Part shown: positions 21,951 to 35,735 of the stretch, piece after piece | Layout: each line of letters starts with the position of its first letter | How positions within the stretch are numbered: position 1 is the first letter of the stretch | DNA from: Stenopsyche tienmushanensis | Lineage: Eukaryota; Arthropoda; Insecta; Trichoptera; Stenopsychidae | Assembly (NCBI GenBank): GCA_008973525.1 | Contig: WACJ01000060.1 | Coordinates: 62,001-126,000 of the forward strand | Direction of reading: 5' to 3' | Length of the DNA: 64,000 nucleotides | Program-made: the position numbers and the translations under genes | The notes under the pieces: model-generated | What the model was told of the DNA's origin: nothing | Database searches by the model: none | The model's input: only the letters and a program-made list of their open reading frames with translations

Positions 21951-23059
21951 ATTTAGAGTCGTTACAATAGATATTTAAACTATTAACCACAATCATGGGG
22001 CATATAATAAAGTAAGTAAATTTCGCTAAAGTGGACTTGATTTTGAAGAAATATGAGAAATCACCATTATTAATTCTTAAGACTCAATCCAAGTTTAGCT
22101 AGATTTTCATCTTCTAAAAGAGAAAACATTGAAATAATTAATAATAGAATAGAAAAAATCAGATTCAAAAAACATTTGTATAAGCCACAAGACAAACTGG
22201 CCAACATGACAATTTTTTAAGCAGGCGTTGATGGCTTAGAAAGAGGCGAAGGGTAATAAAAATGGTAATAAAAAACTATATCAGTCGACACTGTCATAAA
22301 CGCTATAATTAAATCTATTGACTTTTAATGACTCAAAGAATGGTCCATTGTCTTTGAAGTTTATCACATGTTGCAAGGCATACAAAAATACGTTTGGCCA
22401 TTTTGTCACAGAAAATATAAACGATCTTTTAAGCTACCGACAATTCTTTAAACATAATTATTAACACGGAGCATCATTTTGCGGAGTATTAGGAAATATT
22501 TCATAATCCTTTTTCACTAAAGCTTTTAAGCACGCTCCCTTTGATGTCATACATTCGCTAAAAGCTTAAGCAATCCCCAAAAGTTCGTGGAAAACGTGGC
22601 TTCATCAGATATATTGATAAAACCTTACATTGAATAATAAAAAATCTAAATGAAGCATTTTATAACTCAAATTAATGGTTTTTTATAAGTCCTTATTTCT
22701 TTTGCTCTAGTATTTTTCTACTGTGATTGACTGATTACATTTAAAAAAAAATAAAACGTATTATTTGGGTAATATTCAATCATATAAAAATGAAGCGTTA
22801 TGCAGTTTTTTTTTCTTAAAAAGTAGCAATTCATTGCGAAAATGGATTGATTTCACACAAAACAGAATTTCAGCATATTCATATTCTCATGCGATTAGTG
22901 ACATATCATGGTATCTCAATACAAACTTATCATAAAAGGACAAGTTTTAAAATTTTGATTATTTATCGGTCTTTCTTATTTGATTTTACTCTATGTGAAA
23001 TCTTTTTTCAGCTTACTTTCTAATTTTCACAAAAATAATTCAATTAATTTCACTTTGAT
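21951..23059. other. AT-rich sequence, nothing recognised
   Basis: About 1.1 kb without coding, repeat or motif support. Confidence 0.35.
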
Positions 23060-23780
23060 TTGTAGCCCAACGAAAGATGAATTTGTAACCGAATGCAAAA
23101 GTGGTATTATTATGGATATAAAATTATACAAATGTAGCGGGGATTGAGCAGTTTCCTTGGGAAACTTTTTAATGCCACATCAGAAATCCTTCGCCCAATC
23201 GGAACGGAGAGGTCTTAAAACCATTATTTGTGTTTTATTATGAACTTGGAGAATTTTTAGCGACTCCAAAAAGTTCGCATTAAAATTTCAGACCGTGGAA
23301 CTTTTCGGTTATTTCCCTCGGCCGCCATCAAAATTGTGAAGTTTCAACTTTGCATAATTAAGATAAATTTGCACTCAGAAGAAAATTTGCCCTTTTAGCC
23401 GGCTATTTAATTGCTTTCATTTTAATATAACGCTTGAAAGGGTACTCGAATCGCAAATGCTATATTTTTTCCGCGATCATTGACATGTAATTTCATTAGG
23501 TAAATGGGCCATAACTTAGGATTCCTCGATGCTTGGAGTGGCATGGAATGGAAATTAAGTTGGACATAATGACTAGACGATGCAGCTTGTCATTCTACTG
23601 GCACTGGACTCATTTAACACGCTGCAAACGAATAAAACAAAGATGTTTGCTAAATGTGTTTTCAACGAGGTACATTTCGGTATTCAGAATGTGTCAGTTG
23701 TGGCATGGAGTGCTAAACGCCCAGGACATTAACGATCGCATGCAGTTTTGCTATGTAAAAAAGCATCAAAGACTGCAAAA
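23060..23780. other. Balanced-composition block, possible regulatory DNA
   Basis: It contains a perfect short hairpin AGTTTCC (23150-23156), TTG, GGAAACT (23160-23166). An 87-codon plus-strand frame at 23533-23796 (with a Trp/His-rich start) has no recognisable family and begins inside repetitive ATGGA words. Confidence 0.2.
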
Positions 23781-24759
23781 TATTCTTTTTAATTAATATA
23801 TATAATAAAATTTATTAAAAAAATACAATACAAAACGTAATTGGGGTGAACTTTTTTCTAAGCGGTTCGATAAGAAGCATAAGCAATATTGAGAGGGGAG
23901 GAAAAGCTTTAAGCTCTCGTTCGATTTTCACGAAAAATTATTGCCGAGAACCGCAAAGAAAGTTACTTGCTTCCGCCTGATAAGACCATCCTACAAAATG
24001 TCTTCTTGATAATCACCGTTTTATAGCCGAAGCTTAGTCCTTTTTAGTAATTATAATTTGTCAATGACTAAGCGAAAGCCTTCCTTTATCTGGGCTTTTC
24101 CCATTTTATGAAATGAAAGTTTTTTTTTATCAAAGCCTATAAAAGGGTTCATTGAATTAAAAATGTTAAATAATTATACAAATTTACATATTCTCAAAAA
24201 AAAAACTTGCTTTTAACAGTATTGAGATATCACATTGATAATATCATAAAGATATAAGGTAATAACTTATAAAATATTTATAATATATTTTTGTGATTAT
24301 TTTTGTTTATGATGTTGTTAATTTCTTGCCAAAAATCGACCCTTCTATGTATTTTATAATATTATATTTTATTAACCATAGAAAAAAATCACTGTAGCTC
24401 ACAAAATTATTATTGATTTTTATTCAACAAATCAAATAAAACGGTCTCCACAGAATTATATACAATCCAATAAAAAAATAGGGTTTTTTTTGTATTTTAC
24501 CCGCAATAATTCTATGAAAAAAAAAAATTAAAACCATCAAGTAGAAGCACTGAGAAAATCTCACATTCCGATGCTATTAATATACGTAAACGCCTAATAT
24601 GCAATGTAATGGGTCGTGAAGCTACACGAATACTCTGAAACATGTATCTCATTGAATAATATAATTTTGGGGGAAATCGAGCTGAAAGCTCCAGTTGCAC
24701 AAGAGAGTTGGGTCATGTCTAAAAATAGGCATTGAATAGTTCTTAAAGTCTAAAAGAAG
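23781..24759. other. AT-rich sequence, nothing recognised
   Basis: Poly-A and poly-T rich. No feature is supported. Confidence 0.35.
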
Positions 24760-25280
24760 GTGTATTTACACCCCTCGCGCGATTCTTTCTGTTATTCACT
24801 TTCAAAATGGCAAAGCCAAAGATAAGCCTGCAAACAATACATTTAGGGCTATCGAAAAATCTGGGTGCGAAGTCCTGCAATTGCGATTTTTAACACGTAG
24901 ACTCCAAAAAAACCATTCGCTCTTTTATGTGTGTAACCACCTGATTTGCATGCATAGGAGTCGAAAGAAATAAAAGCGAGACCCGTCATCACACTTCAAC
25001 ACAATAACGAGAAACGAAAGAAATCCCATTTGGTATCAGGTCCGGCGCGGAACGCCTACGTTTCGGTCTGGTTCTCCACCTTATCTTCAATCTTCCACGA
25101 TACTCAGAGCTGTTAAAATGGGCGGCGTAATATGGTATTCTGAGAGCACCCGCCCACCGAGACTGAGGTCCGATGGGCGGCTCGGCGTCGCCACTTTAAT
25201 CAGGGGTAATCAACCCTGGAGTGCATCTTCTGAAAGTTCTGCTTATCCAGCAGGGGGATCATACTTAGTGCATCCTAAGC
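24760..25280. promoter_or_regulatory. GC-box cluster in a GC-rich block
   Basis: Three copies of TGGGCGG or its complement lie within 62 bp: 25119-25125, CCGCCCA at 25150-25156, and 25174-25180. The last two form a 7-bp inverted pair. The core GGGCGG is the SP/KLF zinc-finger site. An octamer-like ATTTGCAT is at 24944-24951, and CAGGG...CCCTG with GGTAATC (25201-25218) follows. The block is the most GC-rich in the window and has no coding frame, so a promoter or enhancer is plausible but unproven. Confidence 0.35.
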
Positions 25281-26159
25281 ATTAAATTTGATTATACGAC
25301 ATTTTATCTTTGAAATTTTTTAGAAAGCCGCAAAACGTTAAAGGCTGTCAAATCTGGCCATCTTGGAGATCATTTATAGCTTTTCCATGATTGCCAATAG
25401 CATATCTATTGAAGTTCAGATAGCATGAGCTTTATCTTTATCCTGTTAAAATTGGGTCTTCTTGACTTTTTTTCTAAGATATGATATATAGTTAACATAT
25501 AACATCCCCACATCCTTAATACTCTTGAGCCTTCATATATTTATTTACAATTTTGCAAAAATTAACTTTTGTGAAAAAAAATTACATAATAATGTCCTAT
25601 TGATACCAAATACTATTGGGTACTTTGCTATACTTTATACAATTGTATCAATATTGTCATTTTTTATTATTAAGGTATCAAATATTTAAAAAAAAATTGT
25701 ATCTGTGTGCAAATTATTGAAAAAATTTACCCTAAACCCTTTCCATTCTTATTATTTTTTTAAAATATGAATCGATTGTTTTTTAGATATCTTATATAAC
25801 CCTGCAAATATAATATTTTACTATCTAAATATATAAAATAAATAAATAACGTATTAAGTCAAGATTTCCTTACCTTGGTTTATAATATGTATGTAGTGAC
25901 TTGTTAAATGTCTAGTGAGTTGTATATCACTTTTATTTACAGTCGCATGCACTACTGTTGTTCTGTTCCAGCATCGAATTTATATCAGATCCTGACATAA
26001 ATATCTGCATGTGTGTCTTCATTCTTTTACTGCGTTTGAAAAGCAAGATGGTATTCCATAGAAATCAATCGATTTTATCCCATTGCTGATTCAAGTCGAA
26101 GGAATTTTCTTATGCTTTATTGTCTTTGTTATGCATTGCTTTCCTCCTACAGCTTCAAA
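25281..26159. other. AT-rich sequence, nothing recognised
   Basis: No gene or repeat was identified. Confidence 0.35.
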
Positions 26160-27560
26160 ATAGCATTGAAGTCTTCTCATGTGCATTGTTCGTTGTCGTC
26201 AAAGGTTTCCATCGTCTGCTTTAAAAAGCCCCACTCGAGATAAATTAGGCGAGGCTACCGAAGGTTTATTGTTCTCTCCACGACAGATTTATTACAATTC
26301 TTTCTCAGATATCTTTGTCATTTATTTCTGGATCGGTGATAAAGTCGGACCCGTAAATAACTTGTTATGTATGCGAGTGACATAAAAAAAAAACTTTGGG
26401 CGATATTCGGGATTATTGTGATTAAATCCCGAGGACCCATCTTATTTACGTATATTCGGATGCAATAAAATATTTTATGGCGCGTTCGCGACCAATTTTT
26501 TTCCATCATCCCATTCGTATTCGCATTAAGTTTATTCCACGTCCGTATTGGGCATACGAAGAAAAATATGTATGTCGATTTTGTTAAAAAAATATTTTTG
26601 TACTGGCGGAATAATCAAGGACATGTTTACATGAAAAATATTTATTATAAGCTGCGAATAAGATTTTTAAGAGACTTGTAAGATCTTGTAAAGTCCAAAG
26701 ATATGTAGAAAATAATGAAGATTTTTAAACTGAATAAACAACGTGTTAAACCTGATAATAAAGATAATATGAAGAATGTGTATTAATGGAGCTTAAATTC
26801 CACTATTACTAATATTTATAAAATATATGCGTATAAAATGAATTGCTAACACAGTTTATTACCTGTGTATAAGATAATTATTTAACGTAGGAATTTGTCG
26901 ATGAAGATCTCGACATTTATCTCGAGATTGAGAGACAATTTGGCTCTCTTCAATGGAATCAAGCCAAGCATTACGGCGATTCCTTAAAGATATTTGACGC
27001 ATAATTTGGTTATTGGCCAAGACAAGATGCAATGTATGGGTTTCATTCGGATATTTTTTAGTTTTATAAATAGCCTTTGAAGAAATATATTGTGCTTTAA
27101 TATAAATGAGTGACGATTTATCAACGTGGCTTGAAAAAAGGCATCTATTCTACGTACGCAGTTTTCCATTTTTAGTTCACATAAAAATGCGTATGGCTCT
27201 TTGGCTTGACATTTCAAGTTTGTCGAGCTCGTATATCTTTTTACACGTATTTATCAGTCATCAAAAACGTTTCCCACAGTGAAGATAATAATTTCCTTTT
27301 ATTTTCCCTACAAATGTTTCAACGTCTGCCGAAAGACTTAAGTCCCTACCGGGTAGTGTTTGAGGGAAAAAGAAGTGAAACGGCAAACGGAAGGAATTGG
27401 ACAAGAACAAATAAGAAGATTGGCAAGTTGACAGACGTAGTGGATGGACTCAAGTCAGTAGTCTTCTGTGTTTTTCTTTCGTTTTATCAAAACTCATACG
27501 TCTCTATAGCTATGACGGTTTTTCAGAAGTGGAAATGCAGTTGAACAAATTGACTTAACT
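26160..27560. other. Balanced-composition blocks, possible regulatory DNA
   Basis: Blocks at 26160-26560 and 26880-27560 have mixed composition, separated by AT-rich DNA. GAGAG...CTCTC (26931-26949) is a small inverted pair. A 112-codon plus-strand frame at 27206-27544 is the longest here but lacks any domain, and its codons show no bias distinct from other frames. Confidence 0.2.
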
Positions 27561-28149
27561 GCACAAAGAACGGCTCTTCTCAAAGTAAAGTATAACGAAT
27601 ATACAACCATTTTGCGAAATGAGGAATTTTGCTACATCCACTTAAACGTTAAAAATTACAAAAAAAAAAAAGACACGAATTAAGCTTCAAAGGGTTTACA
27701 ATCTTGATAGCTCCTGTAAAATGAAAGAATATCCTACAATATTAACATTCAAACTGCAAAGATCTTGGTTTCATATAACAACTAGAATGTAGTCCTTTGA
27801 TAGCTTAAAAATATATACCTTCGATAGATTTTTTATTTTTAAACATTTTTATAGTATCAAAAATCTACATATAAACATATTGCATAATAATTAAATATCT
27901 TTTATAGAAAATGATCCTTTTGTGGAAAGAAACCTTAAGGTCAAGAAAGAATTATAGATAAAGATATTAGATCTCTTTGATGAAATTTCAACACCCTAAA
28001 AATAGGAAATGGTTTATTACAGAGTTTTAAAATACTGAAAAATACCAAAATTAAAAAGAATCTAGCAGTGATGGAAAACATGCAAATGATATTGAAAACG
28101 TCAAATAAATAGGATAATAACAGCTAGTGATGATGAATGTTCGATGTCA
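27561..28149. other. AT-rich sequence, possibly mariner body
   Basis: AT-rich DNA to the left of a mariner family 2 end. The words SSDGKHAND can be read near 28060-28090 on the plus strand and could be a decayed transposase tail, but the match is too weak to claim. Confidence 0.2.
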
Positions 28150-28229
28150 TTCAAGTATTTATAGTAAATATGTATTTGTAAATTTTATGCATTGTTTTTT
28201 GTAAAAATATCCTACGAATTTGTTGAGTG
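28150..28229. mobile_element. Mariner family 2 terminal inverted repeat
   Basis: ATCCTACGAATTTGTTGAGTG at 28209-28229 differs by two bases from the end at 19873-19893. It is followed by ATGTATTAACATA, so the outer edge and a TA may lie near 28240. The matching inverse end was not found within the next few kb to the left. Confidence 0.6.
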
Positions 28230-28429
28230 ATGTATTAACATATCTACCATTACCCGCAACGATATCGACATAAACATTAACAAATTGTTTTATAACATTT
28301 TAAATACTTAAAAATTCAATGAAATCGAGTTCTGGACGATGTTTTGAATGTTTTAAAAAATTATGTTCTTCAACATCAATTTTTCTTTGGGACTTTTTCA
28401 TTTTACACTTGTATAAGAGCGAATCGAGT

Positions 28430-29250
28430 TATCGCGGATCTTTTCCTCTTTTTGAAGCAAACTCGTCCGAACAAAATCTGATTAGACTCCTTAGCAGAGG
28501 TAAATGAATGAAAAAACAGCGGGTAGAAATGAAAATGGAGAATGAAGGAACCGTTAAATTAGTTCTATTAGGAACGCCGCTGAAAATTTTAATCCTTCGA
28601 CTTCTCATTACCGGAGAAGGTGAAAAAGAGACCAAACCATCAATTTAATTCGTTGCCAAAAATATGAAGGTTCACGGCGTGCATAAATCACATCGGCTAA
28701 TTTGTCTGAATATTTTTGACCTTAAAGCTTCGGAGAAGATTTACGATCGACAAATGTGTACAAACGCTCGTTAACTTTGATTTATGAATACCTCGCAATT
28801 GGACCAATTTTCGGAAGATCAACGACCGATTGCGCTTCAATAGAGCGCAAATGAGAGTTTTGTACTTGTTGTATCCTTAAAAAAACACTTACATCTTTAT
28901 AAATAACCATTTTGGTGAGACCGGTGAAATTTTTTTGTGGCCGTGTGTATTGTAGAAGGGAAAAAAGTTTTCCTTTTGGGTAGGTCGCAGTGGTGTTATC
29001 TCCGCTAAATTTAGTGATCTCATTTCAAACTTCCCCTGACTGCGGCGCCTCGATTACTGAATTTATTGTCTAGATTAGTTTAGGAAGAAGGTTAAGCTAA
29101 ATTAGATGGATAGATAGCTACCGTCTGGAGCTGAAAAATCAGCGGTGGAGGTGATTCACAAAACGAGATTTCGATTCGGAAATGTATATAAGGGCTCTAA
29201 CAAATAAGTTGTTTCAACGGGGAGAAGAAACTTTTATCGAGATTTTTTCC
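28430..29250. other. Balanced-composition block, possible regulatory DNA
   Basis: Mixed composition with CpG words (GCGGCGCCTCGATTAC near 29042) and homeodomain-type cores. No gene is visible. Frames on both strands at 28319-28635 overlap each other and are unrecognisable. Confidence 0.2.
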
Positions 29251-30419
29251 CTTAAAGGGCTTTTATTTTAATCAAACCATGCTTTTATATTCAATGAAAC
29301 TTTCAATAGTATTACGAAGAATGGAGACTTAATTAATCAAAGACTTTATTTTATAATTTTTAATATAACATGTAAATATCAACTAATAATACAGTAAACC
29401 TTATTAAATATATTTGTTTGATATATAGAAAAATAGCAGTTGATTATAGCAATAAGAACCATAGCTTGCTAATTTATATGGTACTAATTTAAAAATAATG
29501 TTAATGATTTAATAACCGGACTATTGTGATACTGAACTGATTAAAACCGAACCTTGGAAGACTATTAACATTATTAATTCCTATTTATAAAAGGTTAATA
29601 AGAACGATAATAGCTTATGGGAGTAAATTATGTATCTTTGCGATCATATCGCAAAGATCTAGGCTTAATCAGGAATTGATGGATATTTATGATGAAGCTT
29701 CAATTGTCAACTTCGTCCAAACTTTATACATCTTTTGGGCAGAACATGTAGCATAGATATCATCATATAGAGTTCTTAAAACCGTCTAAAATTCAAGTCC
29801 GAATAATAGAAGACCTATTGGGAAATCGAGTCAACACAATTAAATTAAATATATTTTACATTTATTTATCGGAATAACCAATGGTATAACATATGTACCA
29901 TAGCCCTGACTGAAAAAAAACATTAGAGATAGATTTGGAGGTAGCTTTGCAGCTTTGATAAATGTATATTTTGCGACTATTCTCGCGGATATAGAATCGA
30001 GAAACGATTGACAGAAAACAATTTAGTTTTTTGTAAAACAACTATTGATTCTAAAAAGTCTTGAAAGCTATTCAAATGATATTAAACAATATTGAATTTT
30101 CAGTTATTGAAACATATTTAAAATAATTACAAGACGTTTAATATTTTATTCACCATGCCGTTGTGGGCCATAATTAAAATTTCATCCGAAGTATTAGTAA
30201 CCTTAATGGCCCATTAATTTAATATGTCTTCTATGTGGAATAGAATTTCGCTCATAAATTTATGATCTAATGTGACTTTCGAAATGTGAAATATTAATTC
30301 AGAATAGCAAAAAAATAGATCATAATTTGTGTTTAATCGAACTTTTATTCAAGATATTCCATTGGTATTTCTTAAATCTATATTAGCAATAGTTTCGCAC
30401 TAATTTAGATAGAAAACTA
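29251..30419. other. AT-rich sequence, nothing recognised
   Basis: About 1.2 kb without supported features. Confidence 0.35.
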
Positions 30420-31160
30420 CCCCGCTGCAGAATACCGAGCTACGGTAATCTACGTAGTAAATTGAACTTGGAACCTTCTCATTTGGTGTGGTATGAGAGC
30501 TCCGTATAAAATATTGCACCCCCGAATACCATTCAAACAAACATTTGCTGAAATTTCAATTTTGAAATACGCGAATAATCCACAGGCCGTATTAATTATA
30601 AAACACCTGCAGATGGATTCCTCCGCCTCTAATTCATATGCAAGTCATATTTGGTCCGAAAGCAATTTCGATATGTATTTATACATTTAGTGTAGACACA
30701 CAAACCATTTTGGAGGGTTGGCAGACAAAGGCTTGATGTAAAACTGCTACGCTTCATACATCATTTAGCTCACCTGGAAATGAGAAACGTCCGCTAGTTA
30801 CAGCGCCGTGCAAATATTATGATAGCGCGCTCAGATAAATACGGCCCTGCAGAAATGTTTTCTTAGCCCGCGTTGTTCAACATTGCCTATGCAAATTTGC
30901 TTTCAGCGGAAACAGTTCATCATCGAGAATATGCCAGACGCTTAAGTGGTGCAGATTTCGGGGGCAGGTCGGTGCACAAATTATTCCAACACCTTGCTCT
31001 TCAATTAAGACCCATACGGTTGCCAAAATTCGATTGACAGGAACGAGCTAGAACCTGCCAAAATATATTCCGCTCTGCCTAATCACCTGTTGCATGTGCT
31101 ATCATATAAATCATTTGTAACTGATCAATAATTATAAGTCGTTGGGTGTGTTTGAATATG
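30420..31160. other. Balanced-composition block, possible regulatory DNA
   Basis: A more even block with an octamer word ATGCAAAT (30889-30896), a CACCTG E-box (31084-31089) and CpG words. No coding signal was identified. Confidence 0.2.
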
Positions 31161-32499
31161 GACAGGTGTTATATTGGGAGTGTTTGGCGTATCAAATTTG
31201 GATGTAACGCTATCTTGTCCTAGCAACGTATTTATGGCACTAAATACATGGTTTATTTAACTTGAATAAAATTATATTTATAACTATGCAATACTATTCC
31301 ATTTTAACTTATTAATAATGCGGCTTTTAAGGTTATTATCGCATCAAATGCATGCAAAACAACACCACTCTCAAAAGATAACAAAACTTACGAAGCAGTG
31401 CTCCCCAGTTGGGAGACTGCGGGATATGCATTCGGAAACAAGGAGCTTCCAAGTCAAAACCACAATTATATTTTAAATATTTGAAAATTTTGATTGATTG
31501 AAAAAAATGTATGCTCAAAATATATTTTTTATAGTCAATCCGGGACTAAGGGTTGGAATTGGGGATTGTTTTTAAGGGTATTTTTTTCGTTGTATATTAT
31601 CGTAAATGAGTAAATTGATATACAAGTGATCTAGATTCATGATAAATATAAATTCGATATATTTTATACTTTTATACCGCCCTTTAAAAAATATTTATAA
31701 TTATAATATTACCACACAAAACACACTCAAACTTCTATCTGTGATCCTTGGGGTCTTATATTAATCTTATATAAAACCGACCAAAGCTTCAATATTAAAC
31801 GACAATTTTATTATAATAACACGAACTTTAATTAGAGTGTCCAAAATTAAATTCAGTATTGATTTAAACCAATATTGATATTCTTGTATGAAATCAATTG
31901 GGATCTTAATAATACACCAAAGAAGATATTGGGGCAAATTTGGAAGTTCCTTTAACAATAACACACATTTGATTAGTATTCAAAAGCAAGCTAATATTTG
32001 GAATGTGGATAAAATATTATTTAGTTAATGAAATAGAAATAAATTACAATTGTAACCAATGCTCAAATGAAAAGACAGTTACCGTAAGAACACACCCGAT
32101 TTCAGTCAAATGTGCAATTTTTTTGAGGAAAAATGTGTTTTTATTTAATTTGGTTTTTCTATCGATGTCATGTGTAGGTTTGTTTTACAATTATATACTA
32201 AATTTGATTTATTTTCCTATGGTATCAATCAATAATCTAACATAATAAATTGAAGAAAAACACGCCAAAATCTCATTTTATAAATAACATTTAATTGATC
32301 ATTCACTTGGCTTGGATTTGCTAAACAATATTTCAAATTTATGAAAAATGTGTGCAAAAAAGTTTTTGGCCCGACAAAAATAATTAAAAATTATCTGGTG
32401 CTATTTTAGTAAGCAATAAATATCCTCTCGATGACACGATATTGTAAAAATTACCATATCAAGCCTCCATATGACTTTAAAAAATTATTCGATTCGTAT
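31161..32499. other. AT-rich sequence, nothing recognised
   Basis: An open frame at 32003-32245 (80 codons) contains a CxxC pair and hydrophobic runs, but it sits in poly-T DNA and lacks family resemblance. Not supported as a gene. Confidence 0.3.
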
Positions 32500-32920
32500 C
32501 GTAATTGTAGTGGCCATAGTGGTGTAGGTCGCGTAGGAAGTGACTAAGCCCAGCCAACCACATCACAATTTTTCAATCTCACTTAATCAGGAATCTCGTC
32601 CGGCTGTAAATCATGCGATCCGAATTCGGTAATAATTATAACAGAAACATAATTTATACACGCAAACACACAAATTGGTCTGCCATCAATCATGTCCGAT
32701 GTTTAACTTTGTATGGCGTGCGTGACCCTGCATCTATTAAATTGTTAAGCCCCGGCTTGCCAGCTAAGCGAATCTTCTCAGAAACCCAAGAAAGACAAAA
32801 TTGTGTACTCACAGTGTCAAGAAAAAAATCTCATGGAGAACATAAATTACGTATTATTGACATATTCCAAAATAAATAAATCATAGGTTGCCATAATTGA
32901 CTGTTCTTCGAGCGGATAGT
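32500..32920. other. Balanced-composition block, possible regulatory DNA
   Basis: A mixed block starting GTAGTGGCCATAGTGGTGTAGG. A plus-strand frame at 32613-32879 (88 codons, starts with ATG) has no recognisable domain. An exon cannot be excluded but is not supported. Confidence 0.2.
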
Positions 32921-33639
32921 TAGCCTAAGTGAAAAATTGCTCATACCATTAAGGATCCATCTTTTTAAATAATGCCTATAAAAAATGTTCAAAAAAATGA
33001 TGAATTATTATTTTATAAAAGGATGTGAATAATAAAAAAATTGTAGCTTAACAATGTTCTTTTATATGAGGCACTAATGTAATAAAAAGTGGATTAAATT
33101 TAGCATCTTTTCAAATCCAATTCTAAAGCATTTTATTAGGTCCATCATTAGGTGTTGCTACTGATTAAAACGAAATTAATTGTTATATAAGAATATTAAA
33201 GTGTTTATGAAGACCGTAAAAAGCTAACCGAATTGGGGTAAAAATTAATTCTAAAATTTCTTCATAAAAGTAAACAGACGACGTTCAAGATAGCATTACA
33301 CTATTTATGAAAAACTATGTCTATGGTCAATGAAAGGTCTTAAAAATGTAGCCTTCTTGGGCAATCTAAGAGAAATATATCTTTGAAGTATCTTTGAAAG
33401 TGTATCCTGCAATTTAGACTGTTGATATCTAAAGCCTCGATTTACGACGTCTCTGAAATGTTACATATCTTTCAGGTCTTCGAAATGCCAGACTATATTT
33501 TTTTCCATAATTTTGTATTAAACTCGAATCTTTAAATCCAAAATATCAACACGTGCTAAAAATACGCTTTTAAAGTATGTTAAACTGATTTTAAAGTATT
33601 GCGATTTCCTACCAAAATTTTCATGTAAAATTGTTATGC
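32921..33639. other. AT-rich sequence, nothing recognised
   Basis: No gene or repeat was identified. Confidence 0.35.
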
Positions 33640-34720
33640 AATGCATAGCCATGTCGTGATGGTGTAAACAATTTAGTCACCCTTATGGATGGTGGTGAGC
33701 ATACATAATTAGACATAATAACCTGGAAAATAAATTGGAATTAGGAAATATCCACAGCAAATATCAAATGTGTACCCGAGGCAAATCAATTAAATGCGTG
33801 GCGTGTCCTTGCAGCCATTCGATTGGAACAGTTCTCATTGAAAAATATTGGATTTCACCAAAGCATGGCAGGAAACTGACCACAAATTATGCCATATAAT
33901 GTTTGGTTCCGTAATTATCGCATTAGGGAAATGCATTCACACGTAGCGTGCGACCGTACCTTTAGGTTGGTAGCGTATTATTACGTGTGGATATGTTGTC
34001 CAAACATTGACTTTATAAAGTTATTAATGCGACCATAATGGCGAGGCCTATTAAACCGTTCATTAATAACGAATCGCGACATGGCGGATCAATAAACGAG
34101 ATAATCAGCTCTTCCGTTGGGAAATTATCACACGAAACGCTAAGACGTGAGATGTATAACAAAATGAGCGATGAAGCCTTCCTACGGCATGACGTGACGG
34201 ATATATACGCGCCTATATCTGTGTAGGTGATAAAGTGTATCATTAATTTAAAGCGCAAAACCGATCCAGGGTTTTAGTTCCTTAGGCAAAATAATGGATT
34301 CCGAAGAAGATTAGTAGCAAAAAATCATCCCATTGCCAGGGTTGGATTGCGACTATCCTACGTAATAATGGGGCGCCACCTCCCCCTCGCCGTTTAACCG
34401 GGGCTTATAAGAGATGAGATGCAATTTATGGAAACGCTTACTGGAAATGATACAGAGACGCCAAAGTCTTGTAACAATCTACTTCGGGAACTGGCTGAAG
34501 TACTCATCAGGGAGTACAGCCTTCAAATCCACGCTCACACATATCTATCTGATAATTTGTACTGGCGTCAAATACACTGGCTTGCTTTTAAAACAACAAC
34601 TGGCAAACTATTCATACTGTCATTAAAAATTCAGTGTTTGTCATTCAATGATTTGCAAAAATGTTAAATCTGCAAAATGGGGCGAAACAGTCCGACAATG
34701 CGATAAAGTTTGATGATATA
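33640..34720. other. Balanced-composition block, possible regulatory DNA
   Basis: One of the longest unique blocks in the window. Frames overlap on both strands (34013-34258 minus, 34038-34226 plus, 34414-34667 in two plus phases), which is what non-coding DNA of even composition gives. Several ATTA cores and a TGACGTGACG word (CRE-like, 34190-34199) are visible. Confidence 0.25.
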
Positions 34721-35700
34721 TAAATTGGAATAACAATCGCGCCGTGCGTTTCAAATTTAAAACATTTGTCAAAGGCTTCTTATTTCAAAAAGATGTGGAT
34801 AATAATCGAAAGCTCTTTCATTTGCAGCATACGAAATTTAGATTTATAGCATGGGTTATAAGAAAATAATGAATAAGCATTCCAATTGCCTAGTTGAAGG
34901 TTTCATTAAAGAAACCTTGAATACAATGAAGATCTATAACGCACCACATGAATACCTAAGTATTGACTTAATATCCCTTAAATGGCATATTATAGTCAAG
35001 AATAGGAGAGTTTAAATGACCTCACATAGGCTTTTGAAGATCTAATAATAGATATATATTATTAATATTGACTATTTATCTGAAATGAAATATCTATTTA
35101 TGAAATGAGAAAAAAGCTCTAAGTAACTATTAAAGCTGTTCAAAGCTCGTTTCCACAGCAAAAATATTTATAATAAATGATTTAATGTGAAAAACTAATG
35201 AGTGCAATGGTGTAAAAAAGAGTTCATTCGAATCGACTGACATTGATATTCTAATGCATTTTGCGGTCTGATTTATAATACAATAATTATTTCATCATTA
35301 TTTGGGTAGTTCACTCATAAATGTTATCCATAACCAACTTACACCCAAAGTGGAATCCTAATATTGCTGCGTTAAGTCTAGTAAAATGTTTCTATTACTA
35401 GAATGGCATTCGAATACAAAACTACAGCACAGAGTAACAAAATAGCTTCAGTATCAAACTTAGGTAATAAAACCGAATAGTTTATTTTATTTGTATATTT
35501 CATTTATAAATCCACACATATCACGTTCGAGTTATGTTTTTATTATTACAAATTGAATCCACTTCCATTGTCTTAATATGCGAAATAGCTTATCTTTGGC
35601 AATGCAGGATAATAAATGGTTCTTTGTCTAAAGATTATAAATGAATTTTAAGACATCTTGTTGTAAATAAATTGGGTTCGTTACATGAAAAATAATAATT
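34721..35700. other. AT-rich sequence, nothing recognised
   Basis: About 1 kb without supported features. Confidence 0.35.
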
Positions 35701-35701
35701 A

Positions 35702-35735
35702 GATCATGAATTTGATGGATTCATGATCAAATTCA
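35702..35735. repeat. Two overlapping, mutually exclusive hairpins
   Basis: GATCATGAAT (35702-35711) pairs perfectly with ATTCATGATC (35719-35728). TGAATTTGAT (35707-35716) pairs perfectly with ATCAAATTCA (35726-35735). The two 10-bp stems share bases, so only one can form at a time. Confidence 0.8.
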
